Origin: an uncultured Collinsella sp.
GTDB lineage: Bacteria > Actinomycetota > Coriobacteriia > Coriobacteriales > Coriobacteriaceae
Assembly: GCA_902494765.1 (NCBI GenBank)
Contig: CABUUK010000051.1
Location: 1-17,255 of the forward strand
Length of the DNA stretch: 17,255 bases
Reading direction: 5' to 3'
Made by a program: the position numbers and the translations under genes
The notes under the pieces: generated by a model
Database searches by the model: none
What the model was told of the DNA's origin: nothing
Seen by the model: only the letters and a program-made list of their open reading frames with translations
Part shown: positions 1-7,200 of the stretch, in pieces
How the letters are laid out: each line of letters opens with the position of its first letter
Position numbering within the stretch: position 1 is the stretch's first letter

Positions 1-1627
1 CGAGCATCTTCTGCAGAATGAAGGCGGGACCCTCCTTGGCCTGCTGCAGGGCGCGGGCCAAGATGTCGAAGGTGAGGCCGGTGGCCTTGTTGTCCATCTG
101 GAGGGCGGTGATGCCCTCGGTGGTGCCGGTGACCTTAAAGTCCATGTCGCCCAGGAAGTCCTCGAGACCCTGGATGTCGGACAGGACCACGGTCTTGCCC
201 TCCTCCTGGATCAAGCCCATGGCGATACCGGAGACCGGGCGCTTAATGGGCACGCCGCCGTCCATAAGGGCGAGCGTGGAGCCGCAGGTCGAAGCCATCG
301 AAGAGGAGCCGTTGGACTCCATAACCTCGGAGACGACGCGGATGGCGTAGGGGAACTCGTTCTCGTCGGGGAGCACCGGAAGCAGGGCGCGCTCGGCCAG
401 GTTGCCATGGCCGATCTCGCGGCGCTTGGGGCTGCCCATGCGGCCGGTCTCGCCGGTGCAGAACGGCGGGAAGTTGTAGTGGTGCATGTAGCGCTTGCCC
501 TCGGTGGGCTCGATGGTATCCAGACGCTGGCCCTCGTTGAGCATGCCGAGCGAAAGAACCGAGAGCACCTGGGTCTGACCGCGCTGGAACAGGCCGGAGC
601 CGTGAACGAGCGGCAGGTAGTTGTCCTTCACCATGATGGGACGAATCTCATCGGCGGCACGGCCGTCGACACGCTCGCCAGTCTCGACGACCATGGTGCG
701 CATGGCTTTCTTCTCGAGCTTCTTGAGCGCCACGGGGATCTCGCGCTCCCAAGCGGCCTGCTCCTCCTCGGTGAACTCGGCGCGGATGGACTCCTTCAGA
801 GCCTCGACCTTACCGATACGGGAGAGCTTATCGGCGTCACGAAGGGCGGCAGCCATCTCATCGTAGTGGGCAAAGATGCGCTCCTGGACCTCCTCGACGG
901 GCTGGTCGAGCGGGTACTCCTTCTTGACGATGGGGCCGTTGACCTGCTCCCACTCGGCGACGAACTCGTCCTGAGCCTGGCAGAAGGCAGCAAGGGCCTC
1001 CTGGCCAAACTTCATGGCGGCGAGCATGTCGTCCTCGGAGATCTCCTCGGCGCCGGCCTCGACCATCGAGATGAAGTCGGCAGAGCCGCCCAGCTCCAGG
1101 TCCAGGTCGGAGTTCTCGCGCTCCTCATAGGTGGGGTTGACGATAAACTCGCCGGTCTCCACGTTGCGGCCGATGCGCACGCAGGCAAGCGGGCCCTCGA
1201 AGGGCACGCCGCCAAGCGTCATGGCCAGAGAGGCACCCATGACGTTGATGACGTCGAAGGGGTTGACCTGGTCGGCGACGAGCGAGGTGGCGACGATGTG
1301 CACCTCGTTGCGGAAGCCGTCCGGGAAGCTCGGGCGAATCGGACGGTCGATCATGCGCGCGGTAAGCGTGGCCTTCTCGCTGGGACGGCCTTCACGCTTG
1401 AGGTAACCACCCGGGATGCGGCCGGCGGCGTACATCTTCTCGTTGAAGTCGACGGTCAGCGGGAAGAAGTCGTAGTTCTTGCGCTCCTTGGAGACGACCA
1501 CGGTGTCGAGCATCGTGGTGTCGCCCTGCTTGACCAGGCACGCGCCGGTAGCCTGCTTGGCAAGCTCGCCCGACTCAAAGGTGTAGGTCTTGCCGTACAG
1601 CTCAAAGGTCTTGGATACGAGTGTCAT
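1..1627 (-). CDS. pnp: Polyribonucleotide nucleotidyltransferase (PNPase), C-terminus cut by window edge
   Basis: PNPase degrades RNA 3' to 5' by phosphorolysis, releasing nucleoside diphosphates, in the cytoplasm. The frame translates from ATG at 1627 to the left edge as about 542 residues without a stop. It covers the first RNase PH-like domain (early motifs GGYLKREGRPSE and RMIDRPIRPSFP), the linking helical domain, and most of the second RNase PH-like domain. The second domain shows the conserved stretch around GSSSMASTCGSTLALMDGGV and the catalytic region LEDFLGDMDFKVTGT near residues 488-502. The KH and S1 RNA-binding domains expected at the C-terminus lie outside the window. The start is supported by an AAAGGAG Shine-Dalgarno at about 1632-1638. 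The gene follows rpsO on the same strand, the classic rpsO-pnp order, with a terminator and a structured leader between them. The family assignment is near certain. Confidence 0.97.
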   Translation of the reverse strand, partial: MTLVSKTFELYGKTYTFESGELAKQATGACLVKQGDTTMLDTVVVSKERKNYDFFPLTVDFNEKMYAAGRIPGGYLKREGRPSEKATLTARMIDRPIRPSFPDGFRNEVHIVATSLVADQVNPFDVINVMGASLAMTLGGVPFEGPLACVRIGRNVETGEFIVNPTYEERENSDLDLELGGSADFISMVEAGAEEISEDDMLAAMKFGQEALAAFCQAQDEFVAEWEQVNGPIVKKEYPLDQPVEEVQERIFAHYDEMAAALRDADKLSRIGKVEALKESIRAEFTEEEQAAWEREIPVALKKLEKKAMRTMVVETGERVDGRAADEIRPIMVKDNYLPLVHGSGLFQRGQTQVLSVLSLGMLNEGQRLDTIEPTEGKRYMHHYNFPPFCTGETGRMGSPKRREIGHGNLAERALLPVLPDENEFPYAIRVVSEVMESNGSSSMASTCGSTLALMDGGVPIKRPVSGIAMGLIQEEGKTVVLSDIQGLEDFLGDMDFKVTGTTEGITALQMDNKATGLTFDILARALQQAKEGPAFILQKML

Positions 1628-1640
1628 TGTTCTCCTTTAC

Positions 1641-1722
1641 CCCACAGGCCCCTTGCCTGCGGGCTTCTCATGTGACGCGGGCCCCCTGCCCCCGCCACGC
1701 TTCAGAGCGTGATTGTTCACGC
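1641..1722 (-). promoter_or_regulatory. Structured 5' leader of pnp (three consecutive hairpins)
   Basis: On the minus strand three inverted repeats follow one another before the pnp ribosome-binding site. One pairs 1717-1722 with 1707-1712 (GCGTGA, loop ACAA, TCACGC). One pairs about 1691-1698 with 1672-1681 (GTGGCGGG against CCCGCGTCAC, with a 2-nt bulge). One pairs 1655-1663 with 1641-1649 (CCCGCAGGC against GCCTGTGGG, one G-U pair, 5-nt loop). The last stem ends 2 nt upstream of the AAAGGAG ribosome-binding site. In Escherichia coli, pnp is autoregulated through a stem in its leader; a similar role here is inference. The stems are seen directly and their folding is not tested. Confidence 0.5.
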
Positions 1723-1730
1723 CCTTACAC

Positions 1731-1762
1731 AAAAAGAGCGCCCCGCTGCGCAGGACGCTCTT
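1731..1762 (-). terminator. Intrinsic terminator after rpsO
   Basis: Read on the minus strand, AAGAGCG (1762-1756) can pair with CGCTCTT (1740-1734). Inner GG/CC pairs strengthen the stem, and it runs directly into a short T stretch (1735-1731). The terminator lies 14 nt past the rpsO stop and before pnp. Because no convincing separate pnp promoter is visible below it, partial read-through into pnp, as known for rpsO-pnp elsewhere, is a reasonable inference. Confidence 0.7.
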
Positions 1763-1776
1763 AGCATGTACAAATC

Positions 1777-2055
1777 CTACTGGATGTTGTCGCGGATGCC
1801 CAGAGCCTTGATGAGCTCACGGTACTCGACGATGTCGTTCTTCTTGATGTAGGAGAGAAGACGACGACGACGGCCGACGAGCATGAGCAGACCGCGACGG
1901 GTGTGGAAGTCCTTCTGGTGGGACTTCATGTGCTCGGTCAGCTCCTTGATGCGCTCGGACAGGATGGCGACCTGAACCTTGGGGTTACCGGTGTCGACCG
2001 GGGTGTTACCGAACTGGGCAGTCAGCTCCGCCTTGCGCTCTTTGGAAACAGTCAT
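1777..2055 (-). CDS. rpsO: Small ribosomal subunit protein S15
   Basis: S15 is a primary binder of 16S rRNA (central domain) needed early in 30S assembly. The 92-residue product is close to the usual length of 89. It shows the family signature: DTGNPKVQVAILSERI near residues 21-36, HQKDFHTRRGLLMLVGRRRRLL, and the C-terminal LIKALGIR. ATG at 2055 is preferred over in-frame starts further upstream because it has a ribosome-binding site (AAAGGTGA) just before it and gives the family N-terminus MTVSKERK. The gene lies downstream of recO with a 138-bp gap that contains a structured leader. An intrinsic terminator and then pnp follow. Confidence 0.97.
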   Translation of the reverse strand: MTVSKERKAELTAQFGNTPVDTGNPKVQVAILSERIKELTEHMKSHQKDFHTRRGLLMLVGRRRRLLSYIKKNDIVEYRELIKALGIRDNIQ

Positions 2056-2075
2056 TGTTTCACCTTTCGTTTTAC

Positions 2076-2101
2076 GTCGCCCGCGGGCGACTCGATTCGC
2101 C
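2076..2101 (-). promoter_or_regulatory. rpsO leader: perfect palindrome with a competing alternative stem
   Basis: The 16-nt sequence GTCGCCCGCGGGCGAC at 2076-2091 is a perfect inverted repeat ending 20 nt before the rpsO start codon. On the minus strand the central TCGCC (2090-2086) can pair with the downstream GGCGA (2081-2077). It can equally pair with an upstream GGCGA (2101-2097), leaving a 6-nt ATCGAG loop. The two stems exclude each other. S15 is known to repress its own mRNA in several bacteria through structurally diverse leaders, so this is a candidate S15 operator. The function is inference. Confidence 0.45.
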
Positions 2102-2193
2102 TCGGACTGGGAAGCCGCCGGTGGAGCGAGCAACCAAGGTCGAGGTACCAACAGGTCGGTATGTTACCACAAGCAGCCCGCGCCCGCGCATCA

Positions 2194-2943
2194 TCACCGA
2201 CCCAACATGAATTCCATCGCACGGAGGCGCTGATCGGCATGTGTTGCCGCCCAGACATGCGAAAGCCCCAACAAAAAAGCGGCAGTATGGGGATCGATCC
2301 TCTCGGCCAAAAGCGCATCGAAGGTCATGGACATGAGGGCGCGCAGCCATGCGACCTCACCGGTCGATACCAACTCTGCACCCGGAACGCTCGACGCGCA
2401 CGAGCCGCACATGAGCCCGCCGGCCTGGGGCGAAAAATACGACAGCATGGGGTCTCCGCACAGCACGCAGGCCGAGAAATCGGGTCGATAGCCAACGTGC
2501 GATAGCAGCTTAAACACATATGCCGCCACAAGTAGATCCATGTGCGCCGTGTCGAGCCCGCTGCCCACCAGGGCAAGCGCTCGCTGCGTGATGGCAAAGG
2601 TAAACGGGTCCTCAGCATCCTCGAACGAGCACACGCGCGCGACCTCGGCGATCGCGCTTGCGGCGCAGGTCGTCTCGTAATCGGGCGCAGCTCCGAGCGG
2701 CGCCTCCATAAGCTCGGCCTGGGAAACCACATCGAGCGACCGTCCATGCGCGAGCAGCATATCGACAGTACAGAACAGCTCGCAGCGCGCAGCCAGGCGC
2801 CCACCGGGTTTGCGGGCGCCCTTTGCCACGGCACGAACCTGCCGACCCCGCTCGTCAAGCATCGTCAGGATCAGGTCCGTCTCTTTGAGCTTCGTCTTGT
2901 CGAGGACGAGCACCTTGGTGCGATATGTCCGGGAGCCTGCCAT
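2194..2943 (-). CDS. recO: DNA repair protein RecO
   Basis: RecO works in the RecFOR pathway, helping RecA load onto SSB-coated single-stranded DNA at gaps and annealing complementary strands. The 249-residue product has the N-terminal OB-fold region (about 1-80, with TKVLVLDKTKLKETDLILTM and a typical GARKPGGRL stretch). A helical domain follows, with a zinc-finger pattern CVLC (159-162) and CGSC (179-182). Length matches the family (about 240-260). The start ATG at 2943 lies 15 nt after the era stop, with AGGA upstream. era-recO adjacency is conserved in many bacteria. No clear terminator follows, so transcription may run on into rpsO. Confidence 0.94.
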   Translation of the reverse strand: MAGSRTYRTKVLVLDKTKLKETDLILTMLDERGRQVRAVAKGARKPGGRLAARCELFCTVDMLLAHGRSLDVVSQAELMEAPLGAAPDYETTCAASAIAEVARVCSFEDAEDPFTFAITQRALALVGSGLDTAHMDLLVAAYVFKLLSHVGYRPDFSACVLCGDPMLSYFSPQAGGLMCGSCASSVPGAELVSTGEVAWLRALMSMTFDALLAERIDPHTAAFLLGLSHVWAATHADQRLRAMEFMLGR

Positions 2944-2958
2944 GCGCGCCGCGCGTCC

Positions 2959-4026
2959 TTAGTCCTCGGCGTTGTAGCCAAAGCGGCGAATCTGGGCCTC
3001 GTCGTCACGCCAGCCGGCCTTGACCTTCACGTCCAGCTCCAAAAAGACCTGCGTGCCAAAGATGCGCTCAAGATCGCGACGGGCGTCGATACCGATATGC
3101 TTGATCATCTCGCCGCCCTTACCGATGATGATGCCCTTTTGGCCCTCGCGCTCGACGTAAATGGTGGCGTGCACGCGCAGCACCTTCTTGGCCTGCTCGA
3201 GCGCATCGCAGATCACGCCAACGGAGTGCGGAATCTCATCACGGGTGCGGCGCAAGACCTTCTCGCGCACAAACTCGGCAACGAGCGTCTCATCGGAAGC
3301 GTCGGTACCCATGTCCTCGGGGAACCAACGCGGACCCTCAGGCAAAAAGTGCGCAACGGTCTCTATAAAGGCATCGACGTTGAAGTTCTTAACCGACGAC
3401 GTCACAATCTCGTCGTCATATTCCATGAGTTCGTGGGCTGCCTTAAGCTGCTCCATGACCTGTGCGGGGTCGGCCTCATCGGCCTTGGTGAGCACCAGGA
3501 CCTTCTTGGAACGAGCGTTCTTGACGCGCTCGGCAACCCAGGCGTCTCCCCTGCCGATCGGTTTGGTGGCATCAATCAAAAACGCGACAACATCAACATC
3601 GTTCAGCTCGAACAACGCGCTCTTGTTGAGCTCGGATCCCAAGCCGTCCTTGGGCTTATGAATACCGGGGGTATCGACAAAGACCAGCTGGTAGCCGGGG
3701 CGGTTGACGACGGCGCGCATGCGGCGGCGGGTCGTCTGGGCCACCGGCGAGGTGATGGCGACCTTTTTGCCATAGCAGGCATTAAGCAGCGTAGACTTGC
3801 CAGCGTTGGGACGACCGACCAGAGCCACAAAGCCGCTGCGGAAACCGGGCTCAACGTCACCAAAGCCCGCAAGGTTGTCGTCCTCGTCGCACAGGGCGTC
3901 GAGTTCCTCGTCGCTCATACCCTCAAACGGGTCGAACTCCTCGACATCCTCGAGCTCCTCGGTATCCACCGCGTCCAGGGACTCGTCGTCCAAAATCTCA
4001 TCGGTAGGCTGCATATTGTCGGACAT
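2959..4026 (-). CDS. era: Ribosome-assembly GTPase Era with acidic N-terminal extension
   Basis: Era is a GTPase that binds the 3' end of 16S rRNA and helps mature the 30S subunit. The 355-residue product has P-loop GRPNAGKS (71-78), a G2 region with TTRRR (98-102), G3 DTPG (118-121), a G4-position motif TKAD (180-183) and a C-terminal KH domain with IIIGKGGEMIKHIG (about 299-312). It is about 50 residues longer than typical Era (about 300). The extra length is the first roughly 60 residues, which are very rich in Asp and Glu. The ATG at 4026 has an AAAGGGA ribosome-binding site, and the later in-frame Met at residue 37 has no well-placed site. G4 reads TKAD rather than the textbook NKxD; from memory, TKxD is common in actinobacterial Era. 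era lies 12 nt after dgkA and 15 nt before recO. Confidence 0.96.
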   Translation of the reverse strand: MSDNMQPTDEILDDESLDAVDTEELEDVEEFDPFEGMSDEELDALCDEDDNLAGFGDVEPGFRSGFVALVGRPNAGKSTLLNACYGKKVAITSPVAQTTRRRMRAVVNRPGYQLVFVDTPGIHKPKDGLGSELNKSALFELNDVDVVAFLIDATKPIGRGDAWVAERVKNARSKKVLVLTKADEADPAQVMEQLKAAHELMEYDDEIVTSSVKNFNVDAFIETVAHFLPEGPRWFPEDMGTDASDETLVAEFVREKVLRRTRDEIPHSVGVICDALEQAKKVLRVHATIYVEREGQKGIIIGKGGEMIKHIGIDARRDLERIFGTQVFLELDVKVKAGWRDDEAQIRRFGYNAED

Positions 4027-4038
4027 GGGAATCCCTTT

Positions 4039-4416
4039 CTAAATAAAGTCGAGCGCGTGGGCAAATACCAGTACGCCCACAATCGCGGCGGTGATGGAAA
4101 GAACGTATACAGAGGCGGCGGCGATGTCCTTCGCACGCTTGGCCAGCGGATGGAGCTCCTGGGTCGCCAGGTCGACGATGGCCTCCATAGCGGTGTTGCA
4201 CAGCTCGCCGTGAATCACCAGGCCGCAACAGATGATAATCGTGGCCCACTCGGCAATGTCGAGCCCCACGACGCAGCCGGCAATGACGGTGCACACGCCC
4301 GCAACGAGCATGACCTTAATGTTGCGCTCGGTCTTGACGGCGGTGACGAAGCCCTCCATGGCGTAGGAAAACGACTTTAAGAAGGACGGATGGTCCTTGT
4401 TCGATCCGGGAATCAT
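4039..4416 (-). CDS. dgkA: DgkA-family lipid kinase (probably undecaprenol kinase)
   Basis: This small membrane kinase phosphorylates a lipid alcohol. In Gram-positive bacteria the family mostly acts on undecaprenol, supplying carrier lipid for peptidoglycan synthesis; the substrate here is inferred. The 125-residue product has an N-terminal cytoplasmic helix (SFSYAMEGFVTAVKTERN), three hydrophobic segments (about 34-51, 55-69 and 99-119), and the family signature ExxNTAxExxVD at 71-82, followed by KDIAAASV at 96-103. The start ATG at 4416 has an AGGAG ribosome-binding site that overlaps the ybeY stop codon. The two genes are 9 nt apart and are probably translationally linked. The ybeY-dgkA-era order is conserved in Firmicutes. 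Confidence 0.94.
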   Translation of the reverse strand: MIPGSNKDHPSFLKSFSYAMEGFVTAVKTERNIKVMLVAGVCTVIAGCVVGLDIAEWATIIICCGLVIHGELCNTAMEAIVDLATQELHPLAKRAKDIAAASVYVLSITAAIVGVLVFAHALDFI

Positions 4417-4425
4417 AGACGGCTC

Positions 4426-4935
4426 CTAGTCGTGGGCGTGGTTGGTGATGGGGCCGACGTGGACTAGCTTAGGGTCCTCGCCGCGCTCGAGCGCCAGATC
4501 GCGCAGGATGGCGTCCTCGCGGGCCTCCATGACCTCGGCCTCGTCGTCCTCGATGTGGTCATAGCCCAGCAGGTGCAGCATTCCGTGTACGAGCATCAGA
4601 CGGCACTCGTCAGCGGGGCTATTGCCAAAACCGGGGGCCTGACGGGCAATAACCTGCGGGGCCAAGATAATATCGCCGAGCTCGAGCGTCTCATCGGCGG
4701 GAATGTCATCGTCAAAGGCCGAATCGCACTCAAACGAGAGCACATCGGTGGTGCGGTCGATACCGCGCCACTCGTGGTTGAGCTCGTGCATCTCGTCCTC
4801 GTCGACATACGAAAGGGAAATCTCGACTCCACGTTCAACGCCCTCGGCGGCAAGCACAACCTCGCAGATGTGCTCCACCTCCTGCGCGTCGAGCAGCGTA
4901 TCGAGCTCGGCATCGTTGCTGATCAATACACTCAA
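4426..4935 (-). CDS. ybeY: Endoribonuclease YbeY (16S rRNA 3'-end maturation)
   Basis: YbeY is a metal-dependent endoribonuclease involved in 16S rRNA processing and 70S ribosome quality control. The 169-residue product carries the zinc-binding signature HGMLHLLGYDH (117-127), with three histidines, and the conserved RGIDRTTDVLSFE stretch (57-69). Length is typical. The initiation codon is TTG (4935-4933), giving a 4-nt overlap (TTGA) with the phoH stop. It is preceded by an AAAGGAG ribosome-binding site with about 5-nt spacing, and no better ATG or GTG is in frame. The overlap implies translational coupling to phoH. ybeY beside phoH is one of the most conserved adjacencies in bacteria. Confidence 0.96.
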   Translation of the reverse strand: MSVLISNDAELDTLLDAQEVEHICEVVLAAEGVERGVEISLSYVDEDEMHELNHEWRGIDRTTDVLSFECDSAFDDDIPADETLELGDIILAPQVIARQAPGFGNSPADECRLMLVHGMLHLLGYDHIEDDEAEVMEAREDAILRDLALERGEDPKLVHVGPITNHAHD

Positions 4936-5918
4936 CGGGACTCCTTTCGGTCGCGCGGGCGCTGCTCGCGCACGTCATCATAAGCTTCATATGCCTCGAC
5001 GATACGACCCACCAGGGCATGGCGCACCACGTCGGCACGCTCGAGGTGAGAAAATGCGACATCGTCGACACGACCCAAAATCTGCTCAACGTCAGCAAGA
5101 CCGCCACGACGACCCACCAGGTCGCGCTGGCTCAGGTCGCCGGTAATCACGAACTTGGAGTTGAACCCAAGGCGTGTCAGGAACATCTTCATCTGCTCGG
5201 GCGTGGTATTTTGCGCCTCGTCGAGCACCACGAAGGCATCACTCAGCGTGCGGCCGCGCATGTAGGCAAGCGGGGCGATCTCGATCACGCCACGCTCCAT
5301 AAGCTCATCGGTGCGCTCGCGATCCATCATGTCAAAAAGGGCGTCGTAGAGCGGACGCATGTAGGGATCGATCTTTTCCTCAAGGGTACCGGGCAAAAAG
5401 CCCAGATTCTCCCCCGCCTCGACAACCGGACGCGTCAAGATCAAACGGCCCACCTCGTGACGCTTGAGCGCGGCAACGGCGAGCGCCATGGCCAGATAGG
5501 TCTTACCGGTACCGGCTGGACCCAAGCCAAAGGTGATGGTATGCGAGCGAATGGCATCCACGTAGCGCTTTTGCCCGAGCGTCTTGGGACGAATGACGCG
5601 GCCGCGATACGAAAGCAGCACGTCATCGCGAAGCGACGTAGCCTCGTGCTCACCGTCGCGCAAGACGGCCAGGCAGCGAGAGACATCGTCGGCAGACAGC
5701 GTGCGCCCGGCGGCCGCCTCGCGAAAAGCATGTTCGAAAAAACGCGCCACGAGTTCGACCTCATCCGGGTCACCGCTCACGGCGATGCTATCGCCACGGG
5801 CGACCACATGGGCGCGAACCAAGCTCTCGAGCGCACGAAGGACGCCGTCGCCGGCGCCCAAAACGCACGAGGGATCAATTCCCTCGGGAACGGTAAGTCT
5901 AATCTTCGAGGCTTCCAT
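4932..5918 (-). CDS. phoH: PhoH-like P-loop ATPase
   Basis: PhoH-like proteins are cytoplasmic ATPases related to the helicase fold. Their role is only partly understood and is linked to RNA metabolism by their constant pairing with ybeY. The 328-residue product from ATG 5918 has Walker A GPAGTGKT (133-140), the motif LTRPVVEAGENLGFLPG (161-177), Walker B VVLDEAQN (230-237) and TGDLSQ (259-264). The N-terminal 100 residues match the small domain usual in the PhoL/YbeZ type. ATG 5918 is chosen because GGGAGG lies directly upstream and the protein then starts like family members. An in-frame extension to 6023 is possible but would overlap mtaB by 125 nt. The chosen start overlaps the mtaB end by 20 nt. 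Confidence 0.94.
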   Translation of the reverse strand: MEASKIRLTVPEGIDPSCVLGAGDGVLRALESLVRAHVVARGDSIAVSGDPDEVELVARFFEHAFREAAAGRTLSADDVSRCLAVLRDGEHEATSLRDDVLLSYRGRVIRPKTLGQKRYVDAIRSHTITFGLGPAGTGKTYLAMALAVAALKRHEVGRLILTRPVVEAGENLGFLPGTLEEKIDPYMRPLYDALFDMMDRERTDELMERGVIEIAPLAYMRGRTLSDAFVVLDEAQNTTPEQMKMFLTRLGFNSKFVITGDLSQRDLVGRRGGLADVEQILGRVDDVAFSHLERADVVRHALVGRIVEAYEAYDDVREQRPRDRKESR

Positions 5919-7191
5919 GAACCTCCCTGCGCGCATGGACCAAGCCGGAATCATCGACTCCGATGATAGCAACATCGAGCAGGCACGGGGCTGTAAGTCC
6001 ACAGGTATCGTCAAGACGGGCATGATGGAACGAACCGAGCGTCAGGTTGTCGCCGTACTCGAGGACGGCACGCTCGACGGTGCCCACGCGACGACGAGCG
6101 TCGGCAATGGTGAGTTCCTGCGCCGCGGCTCGCATACGACGGCTGCGCTCGGCCATAACCTCGGGCGGCACCTGGTCGGGCATATCGGCAGCAAGGGTAC
6201 CGGGACGCTTGCTATAGCGGAACACGTGCATACGCGAGAAACCCACACGACGGCACAGCGCCAGCGACTCCTCGAACTCCTCGTCCGTCTCACCAGGAAA
6301 ACCGACGATGACATCGCACGAAAGAGACGCCTGGGGCAAGTTGGCGCGAATCATACGCACCGTGTCCTCAAAGGTCTCGGCGCTATAGGGACGGCCCATG
6401 CGATGCAGAGTCGCTGTGCAGCCGGACTGCACGGGCAGGTGCAAAAACGGGGCGATACGCTGCGGATAGCGCGCCATAACCTTAAGCAGGCGCTCAGAGA
6501 TATCCATGGGCTCGACCGAGGAAATGCGCACATGCGGAATAGACGTGCGCTCCATGATGGCCTCGAGCAGCTCATCGATTTCGACATGCTCGTCGGTCGC
6601 GCTCTTGCCATCGTAGGCACCCAGGTTCACACCGGTCAGCACCACCTCGGGCACGCCGGCCTCCTGGGCCTCGCGAACTTGCTCGAGCACGGACTCGACG
6701 GGCACGGAGCGCTCGGGGCCGCGTGCCTTCCACACAATGCAATAGGTGCAGCGATGGTTGCAGCCGTCCTGGATCTTCACGCCCAGCCGCGAACGACCGA
6801 GCGCATCGACCACGTCGCCATCGCTGCAGGCGGGAACGCTATCGGACTCAACGCCCAGCACCTCGCAGACACGTTCGGCGACATCGATCTTGGACGGCTC
6901 GGCGATCACGCGATCCGAAAGCTCCAACAGCTCCTCGGGATGCAAATTGACCACGCATCCGGTCACGACCACATAGGGCTCGTTTGGATGGGCCAGCGCA
7001 TGACGGACGGCCTTACGGGTCTTGGCCTCGGCCTCGCCCGTAACGGCACAAGTGTTAATGACGATCAGATCGGCATCCTGAGGCTCCACAATAGCAAAGC
7101 CCAGGCGCATAAGATCGGCAGTGATACGGTCAGACTCAACCCGGTTGACACGGCAGCCGAGGTTGACGACGGAAATATGGGGTGCGAGCAC
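5899..7191 (-). CDS. mtaB: tRNA (t6A37) methylthiotransferase MtaB
   Basis: MtaB is a radical-SAM enzyme that adds a methylthio group to t6A at position 37 of tRNAs reading ANN codons. The 430-residue product has the N-terminal methylthiotransferase domain with three cluster cysteines (C13, C48, C79). The radical-SAM CNHRCTYC motif follows (C144, C148, C151), then LTGVNLGAYDG, the HLPVQSGC stretch and the GFPGETDEEF motif. The C-terminal portion is of TRAM-like length. It resembles MtaB rather than MiaB or RimO by the IQDGCNHRCTYCIVWKARG context. The start is GTG (7191-7189) with AAGGAG upstream, overlapping the preceding dnaJ stop (9-nt gap). In Bacillus the equivalent yqeV sits in the same cluster after dnaJ, prmA and rsmE; the last two are absent here. 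Confidence 0.94.
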   Translation of the reverse strand: MLAPHISVVNLGCRVNRVESDRITADLMRLGFAIVEPQDADLIVINTCAVTGEAEAKTRKAVRHALAHPNEPYVVVTGCVVNLHPEELLELSDRVIAEPSKIDVAERVCEVLGVESDSVPACSDGDVVDALGRSRLGVKIQDGCNHRCTYCIVWKARGPERSVPVESVLEQVREAQEAGVPEVVLTGVNLGAYDGKSATDEHVEIDELLEAIMERTSIPHVRISSVEPMDISERLLKVMARYPQRIAPFLHLPVQSGCTATLHRMGRPYSAETFEDTVRMIRANLPQASLSCDVIVGFPGETDEEFEESLALCRRVGFSRMHVFRYSKRPGTLAADMPDQVPPEVMAERSRRMRAAAQELTIADARRRVGTVERAVLEYGDNLTLGSFHHARLDDTCGLTAPCLLDVAIIGVDDSGLVHARREVHGSLED

Positions 7192-7200
7192 GCGGACTCC

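Noticed and set aside
407..4380. Other long plus-strand open frames (407-1675 and 2542-4380; likewise 8383-9687, 12167-13648)
   Set aside because: Each is antisense to a well-identified gene (pnp, recO/era/dgkA, the dnaJ-like gene, lepA), crosses gene boundaries and lacks family motifs.
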